From the NCBI RefSeq assembly GCF_004217615.1, contig NZ_SHLD01000001.1:868001-932000 (forward strand): 64,000 bases of DNA, written 5' to 3'. The translations under genes were made by a program, and so were the position numbers. The stretch is from Micromonospora kangleipakensis. Its GTDB lineage: Bacteria; Actinomycetota; Actinomycetes; Mycobacteriales; Micromonosporaceae. Within the stretch, counting starts at the first letter, position 1. Every line of letters begins with the position of its first letter. Below the pieces are notes generated by a model. That model had not been told where the DNA came from. It did not search any database and saw only the letters and a program-made list of their open reading frames with translations. Of this stretch, positions 8,930-17,912 are shown piece after piece.

Positions 8930-9214
8930 TCAGCCCACCTGAACCGGGGTCCGGGCGACCGGGCGCCGGGTGCGTACGGTGTGCGGGCGGGGCGCCGGCG
9001 CGGCCTGGACCTGACGCAGCCCCTCCGACTGCACGAAGATCGACCGCCGGTTGACCGCGTCCCCCGCCGCGTTCAACTCGTAGCCGTCGAGCCACAGCCA
9101 GCCGTCGTAGGTCGGCCAGTCGAGCACCCGGATCAACCGGAACATGATCGGTCGAAGGAACTGGACACTCGCCGCGCGAGTCACGTGCAGTACGTCACCG
9201 GAGCGGGGAAGCAC
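8930..9214 (-). CDS. conserved hypothetical small protein
   Basis: 94 residues from the GTG at 9214. This start is preferred because CCAGGAG lies at the right distance upstream; a GTG at 9319 is also in frame but lacks a ribosome-binding site. The core (FRLIRVLDWPTYDGWLWLDGYELNAAGDAVNRRSIFV) is soluble and Trp-rich with alternating hydrophobic residues, suggesting a small beta-rich fold. The C-terminal 25 residues are Pro/Arg-rich. I do not recognise the family. The adjacent XRE-DUF397 pair is divergent, so the two may share regulation. Confidence 0.55.
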   Translation of the reverse strand: MLPRSGDVLHVTRAASVQFLRPIMFRLIRVLDWPTYDGWLWLDGYELNAAGDAVNRRSIFVQSEGLRQVQAAPAPRPHTVRTRRPVARTPVQVG

Positions 9215-9847
9215 ATGGACTCCTGGGAAGAGTCGGCCGGCGGGCGAGCCGGCGGGCGCTGATTCGGGGGACACTTCGGGTCCGGCGACGGGGTCGTGCC
9301 TCGTGGACCGGCTGATCACGTTGCGGTGCTGGTCGGGCCGTACCCGCGGTGGCGCGCCGCCACCCGACCATCACCCGGCTGCTCCCGGTTACCGCTCCCA
9401 CCGCCGCAGCCATCAGGCGTGCAGCGGCGGGGTCTCCACCCCGGGGCAGGTCTCGTTGCCGCAGCTCGGGCCGGCTCACCCTCCGCCGGCCAGCGACCGG
9501 CGGGATCACCACGTCGGGAGATCAAGTGGAGACGGTGAGTAACCCGTGCCATACCGACAGAGTGCATCAGCGACGTGCCACATGCAAGTTGCACGTCGAC
9601 TTTTGCCGATACGGGAGCAGGACACGTGAACGGCATGCTTGATGACCTCGGTACCGGGGCGGCACACTGGACGCCGGTTTCGCCCGTCGCGGCCGGTCGA
9701 CGACCGGCACCACCCCTGCCGCGAACGATCACCCGCCGTACTACGGTCGCGCCCCCGGCGGGAGTCGAACCGGGCGCGATCGACCGGAGGTGGCCGGGTG
9801 AGCGCGAGGGGCCGGGGTTCCCGCACCACGACCCGCGGGGCGGCGTC
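9215..9847. other. 633-bp non-coding stretch between the small protein and the XRE gene
   Basis: No gene can be supported here. The frames that stay open have Arg/Pro-rich compositions typical of antisense or non-coding high-GC DNA. The main signal is the inverted repeat at 9571-9598, listed separately. Its distance from the GTG at 9848 leaves about 250 bp that could be a long leader. Confidence 0.5.
9571..9598. promoter_or_regulatory. nested inverted repeat, candidate operator of the XRE-DUF397 system
   Basis: The outer arms CGACGTGC (9571-9578) and GCACGTCG (9591-9598) are perfect inverted repeats. Overlapping the right arm is TGCAAGTTGCA (9583-9593), itself a palindrome around one base. 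WhiJ-like XRE/DUF397 loci commonly have such TGCAA/TTGCA sites, so this is a reasonable autoregulatory site (inference). Confidence 0.4.
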
Positions 9848-10729
9848 GTGAGCGAGCGGCGCAGCCCCACCATCCGGCGTCGTCGCCTGGGGGCGGAACT
9901 CCGCCGCCAGCGGGAGGCCGCCGGCATCACCATCGAGACGGTCGCCGAGCAGCTCGAGTGTTCGGCCTCCAAGATCTCCCGCATCGAGACCGGCCACACC
10001 AGCGCCACCCCGCGCGACGTCCGGGACATGCTCCGGATCTACGGGGTGGTGGGCGCCGAGAGTGACGAGCTGGTGCAGATCGCCCGGGAGGCCCGGCAGA
10101 AGGGCTGGTGGCATCCGTACAGCACGGTGCTGGTCGGGGCGTACGTGGGGCTGGAGGCGGCGGCCAGCTCGATCCGGGCGTACGAGCAGCAGGTGGTGCC
10201 GGGCCTGCTGGAGACCGAGGAGTACGCGGGGGCGATGATCCGGGCCGCCCGGCCCGACTTCACCCCCGACCAGGTCCACCAGCGGGTGCGTGTCCGTCTG
10301 GGCCGTCAGTCGTTGTTGACGCAGGACGATCCGGTCGATCTGTGGGTGGTGCTCGATGAGGCGGTGCTGAGCCGGCCGGTGGGCGGCGACGCGGTGATGC
10401 GTGGCCAGCTCAAGCGGCTGGTGGAGGTGGCCGAACTGCCGAACGTGACGTTGCAGGTCCTGCCCTTCGAGGTGGGCGCGCACGCCGGCATGGACGGGAC
10501 CTTCACGATCCTCAGCTTCCCCGAACCGAGTGATCCCGATGTCGTGTACGCGGAGAACGCCACGGGTGGGCTCTTCCTCGAGAAGAGCGACGAACTGCAG
10601 AAGTACAGCTTCATCTTCGATCACATTCGAGCCGCGGCCATACGCCCGGAGGAATCCATCGCACACATCGCAAAACTGGCAGAGGAGCCACTGTGGAAAT
10701 GGCGACCAAGGAGTTCCCCGTGGACCTGA
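9848..10729 (+). CDS. XRE-family regulator with DUF5753 (Scr1/WhiJ-like)
   Basis: 293 residues, GTG start. The N-terminal HTH is clear (RRRLGAELRRQREAAGITIETVAEQLECSASKISRIETG, residues about 9-47). A DUF5753 domain follows: the motif YEQQVVPGLLETEEYA, then VDLWVVLDEAVLSRPVGG, LPNVTLQVLPFEVGAHAGMDGTF and VVYAEN. These regulators are paired with DUF397 proteins in Streptomyces and Micromonospora, where they affect development and antibiotic production. The DUF397 gene overlaps its 3' end by 37 bp, as expected for a translationally coupled pair. Confidence 0.9.
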   Translation: MSERRSPTIRRRRLGAELRRQREAAGITIETVAEQLECSASKISRIETGHTSATPRDVRDMLRIYGVVGAESDELVQIAREARQKGWWHPYSTVLVGAYVGLEAAASSIRAYEQQVVPGLLETEEYAGAMIRAARPDFTPDQVHQRVRVRLGRQSLLTQDDPVDLWVVLDEAVLSRPVGGDAVMRGQLKRLVEVAELPNVTLQVLPFEVGAHAGMDGTFTILSFPEPSDPDVVYAENATGGLFLEKSDELQKYSFIFDHIRAAAIRPEESIAHIAKLAEEPLWKWRPRSSPWT

Positions 10730-10920
10730 CGCAGGCAACCTGGTTCAAGAGCTCCAAGAGCGGACCGAACTGTGACAACTGCGTTGAGGTCGCGTACGTG
10801 ACCGGGGCGGTCGGCGTCCGGGACTCGAAGGACAAGACGGGCCCGGCCCTGGTCTTCGCCCCGGGTGACTGGCACGCCTTCGTCGCCGGTGCCAGGGACG
10901 GTGTGTTCGCCCGGGCCTGA
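10693..10920 (+). CDS. DUF397 protein, partner of the XRE regulator
   Basis: 75 residues, GTG at 10693 behind GAGGAG; an ATG two codons later is a minor alternative. The DUF397 signature is plain: ATWFKSSKSGPNCDNCVEVAYV, then GVRDSKDKTGPALVF and WHAFVAGARDG. The family has no known catalytic role and acts with its XRE partner, by analogy as a small antagonist or co-regulator. The gene overlaps the XRE gene and is closed by the terminator at 10949. Confidence 0.92.
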   Translation: MEMATKEFPVDLTQATWFKSSKSGPNCDNCVEVAYVTGAVGVRDSKDKTGPALVFAPGDWHAFVAGARDGVFARA

Positions 10921-10948
10921 CCCGGCGACCCGGACTTGGAAGCGTGGT

Positions 10949-10974
10949 CCCGCCCGGCAGCGTGGCCGGGCGGG
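10949..10974 (+). terminator. terminator after the XRE-DUF397 pair
   Basis: A perfect 10-bp stem, CCCGCCCGGC (10949-10958) and GCCGGGCGGG (10965-10974), has a 6-nt loop and starts 28 bp after the DUF397 stop codon. Confidence 0.75.
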
Positions 10975-11092
10975 CCCATTCCGTCCATTCCGGCCAGCCC
11001 ACGCGGGGCCGGCGCGCGGGTCACCCGTCGCCACTTCCGCTCCGCCTCGTTGAACCGCACAGATCGGCAACCGAGCGAGGCAGGCGAGACGG

Positions 11093-11494
11093 ATGACGAC
11101 GATCGGTTCAGATAACCTCACCAACGGCCCGGGCAAGCCGGAGCGGTTCGGCGGCAAGTACCGCGGCGCCCGCCGGGACACCGTGCTCACCGAGGTGGTC
11201 TCCGCCGACAGCGAGATCGGCGGCCGGGACGACGCCCCGCCGGAGCAGGCCGGTCCGCCGCTGTCCCTGCCGTCGCTGGACCCGAACCCGCTCACCGAGC
11301 CGTCGTTCCCGCCGGCCGGCTGGCCACTGGAGCCCACCGAGTCCCTGGTGGACCATCCGCTGCTGCGCGGCCTGCTGATGGAGCTGCCGCCGAGGGGCAG
11401 CGTCCCGCCGCCCGGCTGGCTGGACCGCTGGTTCGAGGCGACCCGGGCGATCCTCGAACTGCTATACGTGCAGGGGACCGGCCGCCCGCGGTGA
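11093..11494 (+). CDS. hypothetical Pro-rich protein
   Basis: 133 residues, ATG start after a weak AGGCGAG site. A polar N-terminus (MTTIGSDNLTNGPGKPERFGGKYRG) is followed by a Pro-rich middle and a C-terminal amphipathic region (GWLDRWFEATRAILELLYVQG). There are no membrane segments and no recognisable domain. Its 3' end overlaps the 3' end of the minus-strand membrane gene by 33 bp, so the two transcripts collide. Coding potential is supported by strong G/C at third positions but not by a known family. Confidence 0.5.
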   Translation: MTTIGSDNLTNGPGKPERFGGKYRGARRDTVLTEVVSADSEIGGRDDAPPEQAGPPLSLPSLDPNPLTEPSFPPAGWPLEPTESLVDHPLLRGLLMELPPRGSVPPPGWLDRWFEATRAILELLYVQGTGRPR

Positions 11495-12061
11495 GCTGAC
11501 GGCCGCCGGCATCGCCCGCTCGGCGAGCCGGTTGTGCCGCAGCGCGTGGCGTACCCCGATCGCGGCGATCCCCAGGGTGCCGACGGTGACCGCGGCCCCG
11601 GTCGCGCCGTCTCCGGTGAACAGGTCGAGTCCCGCGGCCGAGACCACGGCCGGGACGGCCGCCAGCGCGGTGACCTGCAACGGCAGCCCGATGAGCGGGT
11701 GCGCCGAGGCGGCCCGCAGGCCGTGCGGGGCCGGGGTCTCCGGCGCCCGGGCGAACGCCCCGGCGCCGGCCCGCAGCCGCCGGACCCGCCGGACCGTGCA
11801 GACCGCGACCACCAGCGCCGGGACCGCCGCGAGGGCGAGGCCGGGGGCGGCCCGGTCGACCGGCGTGCCGCCCGCGCTCTGCAGGCCGGTGAGCAGCACC
11901 GCGGCGGTCAGCGCGAGGCCGGTGAGGATCAGGGCGGACAACCATCCGGTACGCCGGCGGAGGGCGCGGGCGTGGTCCAGCCGGGGCAGTCCGTCCGCGA
12001 CGACGGCGGCGGCCACCCAGACGGCGGCGACCGGGAGCAGCACGGCGAGATGGTCCTCCAT
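11462..12061 (-). CDS. multi-pass membrane protein (unknown)
   Basis: 199 residues from the ATG at 12061; an upstream GTG/ATG extension would add a hydrophilic head of lower quality. There are about five hydrophobic segments, for example HLAVLLPVAAVWVAAAVVADG, LSALILTGLALTAAVLLTG, ALAAVPALVVAVCTV and GAAVTVGTLGIAAIGV. Basic loops between them (RRVRRLR, RHALRHNRLAERA) fit inside-positive topology. No family signature is recognised. It is divergent from the S8 protease gene. Confidence 0.6.
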   Translation of the reverse strand: MEDHLAVLLPVAAVWVAAAVVADGLPRLDHARALRRRTGWLSALILTGLALTAAVLLTGLQSAGGTPVDRAAPGLALAAVPALVVAVCTVRRVRRLRAGAGAFARAPETPAPHGLRAASAHPLIGLPLQVTALAAVPAVVSAAGLDLFTGDGATGAAVTVGTLGIAAIGVRHALRHNRLAERAMPAAVSSPRAAGPLHV

Positions 12062-12276
12062 GACGCCAGCCTTGCCCAGTTCGACGTTCGCCGAATCCGG
12101 GCCGGTCCCGGGTTCGCCCCCTACGTCAGCCCGTAGGGGCCATCCCACCGGTGATATGGAAACTTCGGCATGTCCCACCTTCCTCCCGCTGCTCTAATCT
12201 CAGCTTGATCGGTCATCGTCGATCTGCCTGCCTCACCGGGCGGACGATCGTGTGCCGGTCGGAGGGAGGTAGGGAG

Positions 12277-14286
12277 ATGGGTCTCCCACACAGGTCCGTA
12301 CTCGTCGGCGTGGCCACCCTGACGATGCTCGCGGCGGCCAGCCCCGCGCTGGCCGCCGAACCGACCGGCGTGATCCGGGCCGCCGGCGGCACCACCGCGG
12401 TGGCCGACAGCTACATCGTCGTGCTGAAGGACAGTGCCGTCGCCCCCAGCCGGGTCGCCGACACCGCGCGGCGGCTGACCGCCCGGCACGGCGGCAGCGT
12501 CGCTCGCACCTGGCGCGCCGCGCTGCGCGGCTTCGAGATCCGGGTCGGCGCGCCGGCCGCCGCCCGGATCGCCGCCGACCCCGCCGTCGCGTTCGTCGAG
12601 CAGAATCACACCGTTACGATCTCCGGCACCCAGACCAACCCGCCGTCCTGGGGCCTGGACCGGATCGACCAGCGCAACCTGCCGCTGAACAGCTCGTACA
12701 CCTACCCGAACACGGCGAGCAACGTGCGCGCCTACATCATCGACACCGGCGTGCTGTTCGGGCACAACGACTTCGGCGGCCGGGCGGTCTCCGGCTTCGA
12801 CGCCGTGGACGGCGGCTCCGCCGACGACTGCAACGGCCACGGCACGCACGTCGCGGGCACCGTGGGCGGCTCCTCGTACGGGGTGGCCAAGGGCGTGCAG
12901 ATCGTCGGCGTCCGGGTGCTCAACTGCCAGGGCAGCGGCACCAACGCCCAAGTGGTGTCCGGTATCGACTGGGTCACCGCGAACGCGGTCAAGCCGGCGG
13001 TGGTGAACATGAGCCTCGGTGGCTCCGCCAACAGCTCGATCGACACCGCGGTCACCAACTCCATCAACTCCGGCATCACCTACGCGGTGGCGGCCGGCAA
13101 CGGCGACATCTTCGGCAACCGGCAGAACGCCTGCAACTACTCCCCAGCCCGGGTCGCGTCGGCGATCACCGTCGGCGCCACGCAGAACAACGACGCCGCC
13201 GCGAGCTTCTCCAACTACGGCACCTGCGTCGACATCCTGGCGCCGGGCGTCAACATCACCTCCGCCTGGTACACCGGCAACAGCGCGACGAACACCATCA
13301 GCGGCACGTCGATGGCGTCGCCGCACGTCGCCGGCGCCGCGGCGCTCGTGCTCTCGACGAACCCGTCATGGAGCCCGCAGCAGGTGCGGGACAGCCTGGT
13401 CAACAACGCCACCCCGAACGTGGTGACCAACGTGGGCACCGGCACCCCGAACCGGCTGCTCTACGTGGTCAACGGCAGCACCCCGCCGCCGACCAACGAC
13501 TTCTCCGTCTCGGTGTCGCCCACCTCCGGCTCCACCGCCCCCGGCGGCTCGGTGAGCGCCACCGTCGCCACGGCCACCACCAGCGGCTCGGCCCAGTCGG
13601 TCAGCCTCTCGGCCAGCGGCCTGCCGGCCGGCGCCACCGCCTCGTTCAACCCGGCGACGGTGACCTCCGGCGGCTCGTCCAGCCTCACCATCACCACTTC
13701 GGCAAGCACCCCGGCCGGCACGTACGCCGTGACCATCAGTGGCACGGCGGCCTCGGGGACGAAGACGGCGACGTACTCGCTCACCGTGACCGGCACCGGT
13801 GGCTGCACCGGCGCCGGTCAAAAGCTGGCCAACCCGGGCTTCGAGTCCGGTAACACCGGGTGGACCGCCACCTCCGGCGTGATCGGCCAGCACGGCGCGT
13901 CCGGCCAGCCGCCCCGCTCCGGCACCTGGAACGCCTGGCTGGACGGCTACGGCAGCTCGCACACCGACACGCTGGCCCAGTCGGTCGCCCTGCCGGCCGG
14001 CTGCTCGTCGTACAGCCTGAGCTTCTGGCTGCACATCGACACCGCCGAGACCACCACCAGCACGGCGTACGACACGCTGCGGGTGCAGGTGCTCAACAGC
14101 AGCGGTTCGGTGCTGGCGACGCTCGCCACCTACTCGAACCTGAACAAGAACACCGGCTACGCGCAGCGGTCGTTCAACCTGGGCGCCTACGCCGGGCAGA
14201 CGTTACAGATCAAGTTCATCGGGGTGGAGGACTGGTCCCTGCAGACCTCGTTCGTCATCGACGACACCGCGCTGAACGTCTCCTGA
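12277..14286 (+). CDS. secreted subtilisin-like (S8) serine protease with inhibitor prodomain and C-terminal binding modules
   Basis: 669 residues from the ATG at 12277, behind GGAGGGAGGTAGGGAG. In order: a signal peptide (residues 1-28, ending SPALAA); an I9-type prodomain ([14 protein letters not shown] to [10 protein letters not shown], about 41-112); and the S8 catalytic domain (about 125-400) with Asp156 in YIIDTGV, His188 in [10 protein letters not shown] and Ser345 in [11 protein letters not shown], all intact. An Ig-like Ser/Thr-rich module ([11 protein letters not shown] to YSLTVTG) follows. The C-terminal module ([13 protein letters not shown] onwards) resembles carbohydrate-binding or P-type domains of secreted actinobacterial proteases. 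It is probably exported by Sec, self-processed and extracellular. A convergent terminator follows at 14304. Confidence 0.93.
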   Translation: MGLPHRSVLVGVATLTMLAAASPALAAEPTGVIRAAGGTTAVADSYIVVLKDSAVAPSRVADTARRLTARHGGSVARTWRAALRGFEIRVGAPAAARIAADPAVAFVEQNHTVTISGTQTNPPSWGLDRIDQRNLPLNSSYTYPNTASNVRAYIIDTGVLFGHNDFGGRAVSGFDAVDGGSADDCNGHGTHVAGTVGGSSYGVAKGVQIVGVRVLNCQGSGTNAQVVSGIDWVTANAVKPAVVNMSLGGSANSSIDTAVTNSINSGITYAVAAGNGDIFGNRQNACNYSPARVASAITVGATQNNDAAASFSNYGTCVDILAPGVNITSAWYTGNSATNTISGTSMASPHVAGAAALVLSTNPSWSPQQVRDSLVNNATPNVVTNVGTGTPNRLLYVVNGSTPPPTNDFSVSVSPTSGSTAPGGSVSATVATATTSGSAQSVSLSASGLPAGATASFNPATVTSGGSSSLTITTSASTPAGTYAVTISGTAASGTKTATYSLTVTGTGGCTGAGQKLANPGFESGNTGWTATSGVIGQHGASGQPPRSGTWNAWLDGYGSSHTDTLAQSVALPAGCSSYSLSFWLHIDTAETTTSTAYDTLRVQVLNSSGSVLATLATYSNLNKNTGYAQRSFNLGAYAGQTLQIKFIGVEDWSLQTSFVIDDTALNVS

Positions 14287-14303
14287 ACCAACCTTCCCAC
14301 CGG

Positions 14304-14338
14304 CGTCCGGCGGTCACCTCCACGGTGGCCGCCGGGCG
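14304..14338. terminator. bidirectional terminator between the protease and the glycosyltransferase
   Basis: A 15-bp stem with two wobble pairs (CGTCCGGCGGTCACC at 14304-14318, and 14324-14338) has a 5-nt loop. It sits between convergent stop codons at 14286 and 14350. Confidence 0.7.
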
Positions 14339-14349
14339 TCGTTCCGGGG

Positions 14350-15156
14350 TCAGACCGCGAAGCCGGCGGGGCGCTCGGTGGCCGGAGCCGGCGGGGTGGC
14401 CTTCCACAGGCCGGTCTTCTGCGCCGCCAGGCGGGCCAGGTAGGCCGGGTTGAGGATGACGTACCGCCGCCAGAGCCGCTTCGGCTCCAGGCCGAGCCGC
14501 CAGAACCACTCCAGCCCGGCGCGCTGCATCCACGGCGGCGGATTGCGCAGCAGGCCGGCGTGGTAGTCGAAGGCCGCGCCGACCGCCATCAGCGGCATGT
14601 CCAGCAGCGGTCGCATGGCGTACGCGAAGACCTCCTGCCGGGGGCAGCCGAGCCCGACCAGGACGAGCCGGGAACCGCTGGCCCTGATCCGGTCGGCGAT
14701 CTCGACATCCTCGCCGGGCTGCACCTGGCGGAACTTCGACGGCTCGACGCCGGCGATCTTCAGCGCCGGGAACTTCTCCTCCAGCGCCGGGATCAGCCGC
14801 GCCAGGGTCTCCTCGGTGGAGCCGTACAGGTAGACCGGCAGCCCCTCGTCGGCGAAACGGGCGAGCACCCTGAGGGTGAGCTCCGGCCCGTACACCCGGT
14901 CGGTGAGACCCGCGCCGTGCAGCAGGTTGAGCGCCCAGCGGACCGGCTGGCCGTCCGGCGTGACCACGTCGAACGAGTTGAGCCGGGCGTTGTGCGCCGG
15001 GTCGAGCACCCCGGTCATCACCCCGTGCACGGCCAGCGCGGTCAGCGCCATCGGCCGGCGCTCCCGCGCCGCGGTGACGACCGCCTCGGTGGCCGCGGCG
15101 TAGTCGGTCGCGTCGACGAGCACGCCGAGCACGTTCCGCTTGGTGCTGGTGGTCAT
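14350..15156 (-). CDS. WecG/TagA/CpsF-family glycosyltransferase
   Basis: 268 residues, ATG at 15156. Family markers are visible: [13 protein letters not shown] near the N-terminus, [12 protein letters not shown] with the Asp typical of the active site, [34 protein letters not shown], and the C-terminal [19 protein letters not shown]. The family moves a sugar such as N-acetylmannosaminuronate or a glucose derivative from a nucleotide donor to a lipid-linked acceptor on the inner membrane face. The start overlaps the stop of the upstream epimerase by 4 bp (ATGA), so the two form an operon. Context suggests cell-surface glycan or exopolysaccharide synthesis. Confidence 0.9.
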   Translation of the reverse strand: MTTSTKRNVLGVLVDATDYAAATEAVVTAARERRPMALTALAVHGVMTGVLDPAHNARLNSFDVVTPDGQPVRWALNLLHGAGLTDRVYGPELTLRVLARFADEGLPVYLYGSTEETLARLIPALEEKFPALKIAGVEPSKFRQVQPGEDVEIADRIRASGSRLVLVGLGCPRQEVFAYAMRPLLDMPLMAVGAAFDYHAGLLRNPPPWMQRAGLEWFWRLGLEPKRLWRRYVILNPAYLARLAAQKTGLWKATPPAPATERPAGFAV

Positions 15157-16226
15157 GCCTGCGGCACCCACTTGTCCACGTTGGCCTCGTAGATCTCCCG
15201 CATGATCATCGGCACGTCGTAGACCTGCTTCCAGTCCGGGTAGTCGGCCTGGAACGCCTCGTTCGAGCCGATCCACCACTTGTGGTCGCCGATCCGGTTC
15301 GCCTCGACGTACTCCGTGATCATCTCGTGGCCGGTGATCTGCCCGGCCAGCGCGAACGCCTCCCGGTTGGAGGTGTTGGAGTGCCGGCCGCCGCCCAGGT
15401 TGTAGACCGCCGCCGAGCGCGGGTTGCGGAAGAACGCCTCGAACGCGGAGACCACGTCCGAGCTGTGGATGGCGTCCCGGACCTGCTTGCCCTGGTAGCC
15501 GAAGATCTTGTACGTCCGGCGCTCCATGTTCGCCCGCATCACGTACCCGAGGAAGCCGTGCAGCTCCGTGGCCGAGTGCGCCGGGCCGGTCAGCGTGCCG
15601 CCCCGGAAGCAGGCGGTCTTCATGCCGAAGTAGCGGCCATACTCCTGGACCATCACGTCGGCCGCGACCTTCGAGGCGCCGAAGACCGAGTGCAGGCAGG
15701 CGTCGATCGACATGTCCTCGCGGATGCCCTGCTCGTACGGGTGCCCCGGCTCGATCTCCCAGCGCGTCTCCAGCTCGACCAGCGGGAGGCTGTTCGGCCG
15801 GTCGCCGTAGACCTTGTTGGTCGAGCAGTGGATCACCGGTGCCTCGATGCAGTGCTCGCGGACGTTCTGCAGCACGTTGAGGGTGCCGCCGGCGTTCACG
15901 TCGAAGTCGGTGAACGGGTCCCGGACGGCCCAGTCGTGCGACGGCTGCGCGGCGGTGTGGATCACCACGGCGATGTCCCGGCCGTACCGGGCGAAGAGCT
16001 TCGCCAGCGCGTCCCGGTCCCGGATGTCGATGCTGTGGTGCGAGTACGCCGAGCGCAGCTCGTCGGTCAGCCGGCGGACGTTCCAGGCGGTCGACGCCTC
16101 GGCGCCGAAGAACTCCTGACGCATGTCGTTGTCGATGCCGACCACGTCGAGACCGAGGCCGGCGAAGTGCCGGACCGCCTCGGAGCCGATGAGACCGCCC
16201 GAACCGGTCACCAACGCGACACTCAC
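15153..16226 (-). CDS. NAD-dependent epimerase/dehydratase (SDR family, CDP-paratose 2-epimerase-like)
   Basis: 357 residues, GTG at 16226; the next codons [21 protein letters not shown] place the Rossmann GxxGxxG at the very start as expected. A catalytic Ser/Thr-Tyr-Lys region is visible in [17 protein letters not shown], and a second one around [45 protein letters not shown] and [13 protein letters not shown] are also typical. Length and motifs resemble CDP-tyvelose/paratose epimerases, but the exact sugar cannot be read. It is co-transcribed with the WecG/TagA transferase, so the epimerised sugar may feed that step (inference). Confidence 0.88.
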   Translation of the reverse strand: MSVALVTGSGGLIGSEAVRHFAGLGLDVVGIDNDMRQEFFGAEASTAWNVRRLTDELRSAYSHHSIDIRDRDALAKLFARYGRDIAVVIHTAAQPSHDWAVRDPFTDFDVNAGGTLNVLQNVREHCIEAPVIHCSTNKVYGDRPNSLPLVELETRWEIEPGHPYEQGIREDMSIDACLHSVFGASKVAADVMVQEYGRYFGMKTACFRGGTLTGPAHSATELHGFLGYVMRANMERRTYKIFGYQGKQVRDAIHSSDVVSAFEAFFRNPRSAAVYNLGGGRHSNTSNREAFALAGQITGHEMITEYVEANRIGDHKWWIGSNEAFQADYPDWKQVYDVPMIMREIYEANVDKWVPQA

Positions 16227-16301
16227 ACGCCACTCCTGGTCAGTAGGAGGCAGGGAAACCATCGGAGCATAGCGTGACGTCCGCCACGCCCCGATACGGC
16301 G

Positions 16302-16330
16302 CGAGGGCCCCGCAGCCTGCGGAGCCCTCG
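16302..16330 (-). terminator. terminator of the tRNA-Leu gene
   Basis: CGAGGGC (16302-16308) pairs with GCCCTCG (16324-16330), with a further inner CCGCA/TGCGG stem. It begins 4 bp beyond the CCA end of tRNA-Leu, in its direction of transcription. Confidence 0.7.
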
Positions 16331-16333
16331 TGA

Positions 16334-16419
16334 TGGTGGGGAAGGGGGGAGTTGAACCCCCACGTCCTTTCGGACACACGGACCTGAACCGTGCGCGTCT
16401 GCCATTCCGCCACTTCCCC
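16334..16419 (-). tRNA. tRNA-Leu (anticodon CAG)
   Basis: Read on the minus strand the gene starts GGGGAAG and ends CTTCCCC-A-CCA, so the CCA end is encoded. The anticodon arm CACGG-TTCAGGT-CCGTG has anticodon CAG. A long variable arm (GTCCGAAAGGAC) makes it a class II tRNA, as expected for leucine. The T arm reads GGGGGTTCAACTCCCCC. The acceptor stem is perfectly paired. No integrated element uses this gene here. Confidence 0.96.
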
Positions 16420-16503
16420 GTGGCTTCACCTGCAACACCGTATCTCATCGCGGTCCCGCCGCCTGCGGCAGGTGCCCGAACATATTACGCTGTCACCGGT
16501 CAT

Positions 16504-16530
16504 CGCCACGAGCGGTCACCGCTCGTGGCG
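16504..16530. promoter_or_regulatory. 27-bp perfect palindrome upstream of the fha-pst-pkn operon
   Basis: CGCCACGAGCGGT (16504-16516) and ACCGCTCGTGGCG (16518-16530) are perfect inverted arms around one base, 125 bp before the fhaA start codon. The one-base centre fits a dimeric protein-binding site better than a terminator. It is the only large symmetrical site between tRNA-Leu and fhaA. The binding protein is unknown. Confidence 0.45.
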
Positions 16531-16655
16531 GACGAAACTGTAGCACGACCCGAGGGGTCCGTTCGAACGGACCGTCGGCGGCCGGCCGAGCGGCATGTGA
16601 GCTGCGAGGGCGGTGTCCAGATACCATCATTGCCTCGGGACCCGAGGAGGAGCCG

Positions 16656-17420
16656 GTGAGCGTGCTGCAACGCTTCGAGAAGCGTCTGGAAGGCCTGGTC
16701 GAGGGGGCCTTCGCCAAGGTCTTCAAGGGGGTTGTCCACCCCGTGGAGATCCTCAACGCCATGCAGCGGGAGGCTGAGGCGCACAAGGCGATCCTGGCCG
16801 GTGGGCGCACGCTGGTGCCCAACCGCTACGTGATCGATCTCTCGCCCTACGACCACAGCAGGCTGGCGCCGTACGCCGCCGCGCTGGCCCAGGAGCTGGC
16901 CCAGTCGCAGGCGGAGTTCATCGGCGAGCAGGCCTGGACGGTCTACGGCGACGTGATCGTCGAGATCGAGCGCGGCGAGGGGCTGGACACCGGCATGTTC
17001 CGGGTCACCGCCGAGGTCTACACCGGCGGCGACGTCGCCCCGGTCTCCGCGCCCGGCGGCTACGACGCCGGCCCGCCGGCGTACCCGGCGTACGAGCAGG
17101 GCGGCGGCTACGGCCCCCCGCCCGGCCAGGGCGGCGGCCGCAACGTGCGGCTGGTCTCCGGCGACGGTCGCACCTACCCGCTCCAGATGGGCTCGACGGT
17201 GATCGGCCGCGGCGACCAGGCCAACCTGCGCCTGCCCGACGTCGGGATCTCCCGGCGACACGCCCGGCTGGACTTCGACGGCGGCCAGGTCGTGCTGACC
17301 GACCTCGGCTCCACCAACGGCACGATGGTCAACGGCCAGCGCGTCTCCGCCGTCGCCCTCAACCCCGGCGACATGATCCAGCTCGGCACGACCACCCTGA
17401 CCTTCCGCGTGGACGGCTGA
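16656..17420 (+). CDS. fhaA: FhaA: DUF3662 and FHA-domain protein of the PknB pathway
   Basis: 254 residues, GTG start behind GAGGAGG. The N-terminal DUF3662 domain (MSVLQRFEKRLEGLVEGAFAKVFKG to about residue 120) is joined by a short Gly/Pro/Tyr-rich linker to a C-terminal FHA domain (about 163-254). The FHA phosphothreonine pocket is intact: VIGRGDQANLRLPDVGISRRHARL and DLGSTNGTMVNGQRV. In mycobacteria FhaA binds phosphorylated MviN/MurJ and is a PknB substrate, linking kinase signalling to peptidoglycan precursor export. The linker is much shorter than that of Mycobacterium FhaA. First gene of a seven-gene operon. Confidence 0.95.
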   Translation: MSVLQRFEKRLEGLVEGAFAKVFKGVVHPVEILNAMQREAEAHKAILAGGRTLVPNRYVIDLSPYDHSRLAPYAAALAQELAQSQAEFIGEQAWTVYGDVIVEIERGEGLDTGMFRVTAEVYTGGDVAPVSAPGGYDAGPPAYPAYEQGGGYGPPPGQGGGRNVRLVSGDGRTYPLQMGSTVIGRGDQANLRLPDVGISRRHARLDFDGGQVVLTDLGSTNGTMVNGQRVSAVALNPGDMIQLGTTTLTFRVDG

Positions 17421-17426
17421 CCCGCC

Positions 17427-17912
17427 TTGCCGGAACTCGTCATCACCGTCGCCCGGTTCGGGTTCCTCATCCTGCTGTGGATCTTCGTGTTCACGGTGGT
17501 CGGCGTCATCCGCCGGGACCTCTTCGCCGGGGCCCGATCGGGTCGGTTGGTGGCCGCGCCGCGCGCGGTCGGCGCCCCGACCGGTCAGGCGGCGAAGCCG
17601 GCGAAGGTGAAGCGGGGCAGGGCCGCCCACCAGCTCGTGGTCACCGCCGGCCAGCTGGCCGGCACCCGGATCACCCTCGGCGAAGCCCAGATCACCATCG
17701 GGCGCGCCGAGGACTCCACTCTGGTGATCACCGATGACTACGCGTCAGCGCGGCACGCCCGGCTCGTGCCGCGCGACGGGCAGTGGTTCGTCGAGGATCT
17801 CGGCTCGACTAACGGCACCTATCTGGATCGCGCTAAGGTCACCGGACCAACCCCCGTCCCCCTCGGCGTGCCGATCCGGATCGGCCGCACTTCTCTCGAA
17901 TTACGGCCATGA
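17427..17912 (+). CDS. fhaB: FhaB/FipA-type membrane FHA protein
   Basis: 161 residues, TTG start 6 bp after fhaA. One N-terminal membrane helix (FGFLILLWIFVFTVVGVI, residues about 9-26) and a basic linker are followed by a C-terminal FHA domain with ITIGRAEDSTLVITDDYASARHARL and DLGSTNGTYLDRAKV, so the phosphopeptide-binding Arg, Ser and Asn are present. The mycobacterial counterpart bridges PknA/PknB signalling with FtsZ/FtsQ at the septum. It overlaps pstP by 4 bp (ATGA), so the two are translationally coupled. Confidence 0.94.
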   Translation: MPELVITVARFGFLILLWIFVFTVVGVIRRDLFAGARSGRLVAAPRAVGAPTGQAAKPAKVKRGRAAHQLVVTAGQLAGTRITLGEAQITIGRAEDSTLVITDDYASARHARLVPRDGQWFVEDLGSTNGTYLDRAKVTGPTPVPLGVPIRIGRTSLELRP

